A stretch of 64,000 bases of DNA from Pseudorhizobium xiangyangii (GTDB lineage Bacteria > Pseudomonadota > Alphaproteobacteria > Rhizobiales > Rhizobiaceae), in NCBI RefSeq assembly GCF_020531965.1, contig NZ_JAJAWH010000009.1:124001-188000 (forward strand), written 5' to 3'. A program made the position numbers and the translations under genes. Below, one piece after another: positions 63,772-64,000 of this stretch (position 1 is the first letter of the stretch; every line of letters begins with the position of its first letter). Under the pieces are notes generated by a model that was not told where the DNA came from, searched no databases, and worked only from the letters and a program-made list of their open reading frames with translations.

Positions 63772-64000
63772 TGTCGTTTCTCCGCCTGTCAGGCCACTGT
63801 CGTTGGAAGCTTGTCTGGTTTCGATTTTGCGAAACCCGCATTCGCGACATGGAGAGACAACAAAATGCCATGGCGGTGGGAAACGAGGTGGTGCGCAGTT
63901 TTACCGATTTGATTGCGGTCATGAGAAAATCCTCGCCGTGGCATTGTCTACAGCCAAGATAGACTAATCAGGGCCAGGTTCAAGCGACAGGTTAGGGTTT

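Noticed and set aside
63849-63962. 37-codon plus-strand frame near the right edge
   Set aside because: Too short and without domain or clear ribosome-binding site.

Overview
This window looks like chromosomal DNA of an alphaproteobacterium of the order Rhizobiales, close to Rhizobium, Agrobacterium or Sinorhizobium. The reasons are the high GC content, glnE followed by a convergent PAS histidine kinase, DUF1127-poor but small-protein-rich spacers, a putrescine-type glutamine synthetase/aminotransferase pair, DUF6481 and DUF1488 proteins, and groESL behind a CIRCE-like element. The assignment rests on remembered family patterns, not on a search.

Layout. 1-8 kb: the 3' part of glnE, an orphan membrane histidine kinase that overlaps it tail to tail, and pepN. 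8-18 kb: an EamA exporter, two tiny genes, a uracil-DNA-glycosylase-like protein, an Hsp70-like protein, a divergent ampR/class D beta-lactamase pair, a broken BrnT toxin with an intact antitoxin, two related small membrane proteins, an SDR without the YxxxK motif and a DEAD-box helicase with KPF repeats. 18-34 kb: a D-2-hydroxyglutarate-dehydrogenase-like flavoprotein divergent from ETF-ubiquinone oxidoreductase with a palindrome between them, ilvE, an L,D-transpeptidase, DoxX, an Lrp/RhtA pair, an oxidoreductase, an MFS carrier, a lipid kinase, a diguanylate cyclase, the putrescine pair and amn.

34.5-38.5 kb is the most unusual stretch: four paralogous genes for very small secreted proteins carrying DYYxGA motifs, separated by a repeated intergenic element, with a candidate operator upstream. 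38.5-42.6 kb holds a HisC-like aminotransferase, a PilZ-like protein, a flavin reductase, an HpcH aldolase and tRNA-Ser(GCU). Immediately after the tRNA, 42.7-47.8 kb looks accessory: an AraC regulator divergent from a four-gene redox cluster whose first gene appears to start with ATT, then two frameshifted genes.

48-54 kb carries a fatty acid desaturase, a DUF6481 protein, a cold-shock protein with a long leader, groESL and small stress-type proteins. 54-61.5 kb is a five-gene peptide ABC importer divergent from an M24 peptidase, which fits uptake followed by intracellular cleavage, plus a small serine hydrolase. The window closes with an Rrf2 regulator convergent with an SfnB-type sulfur acquisition oxidoreductase. 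No rRNA, CRISPR array, insertion sequence or prophage was seen.
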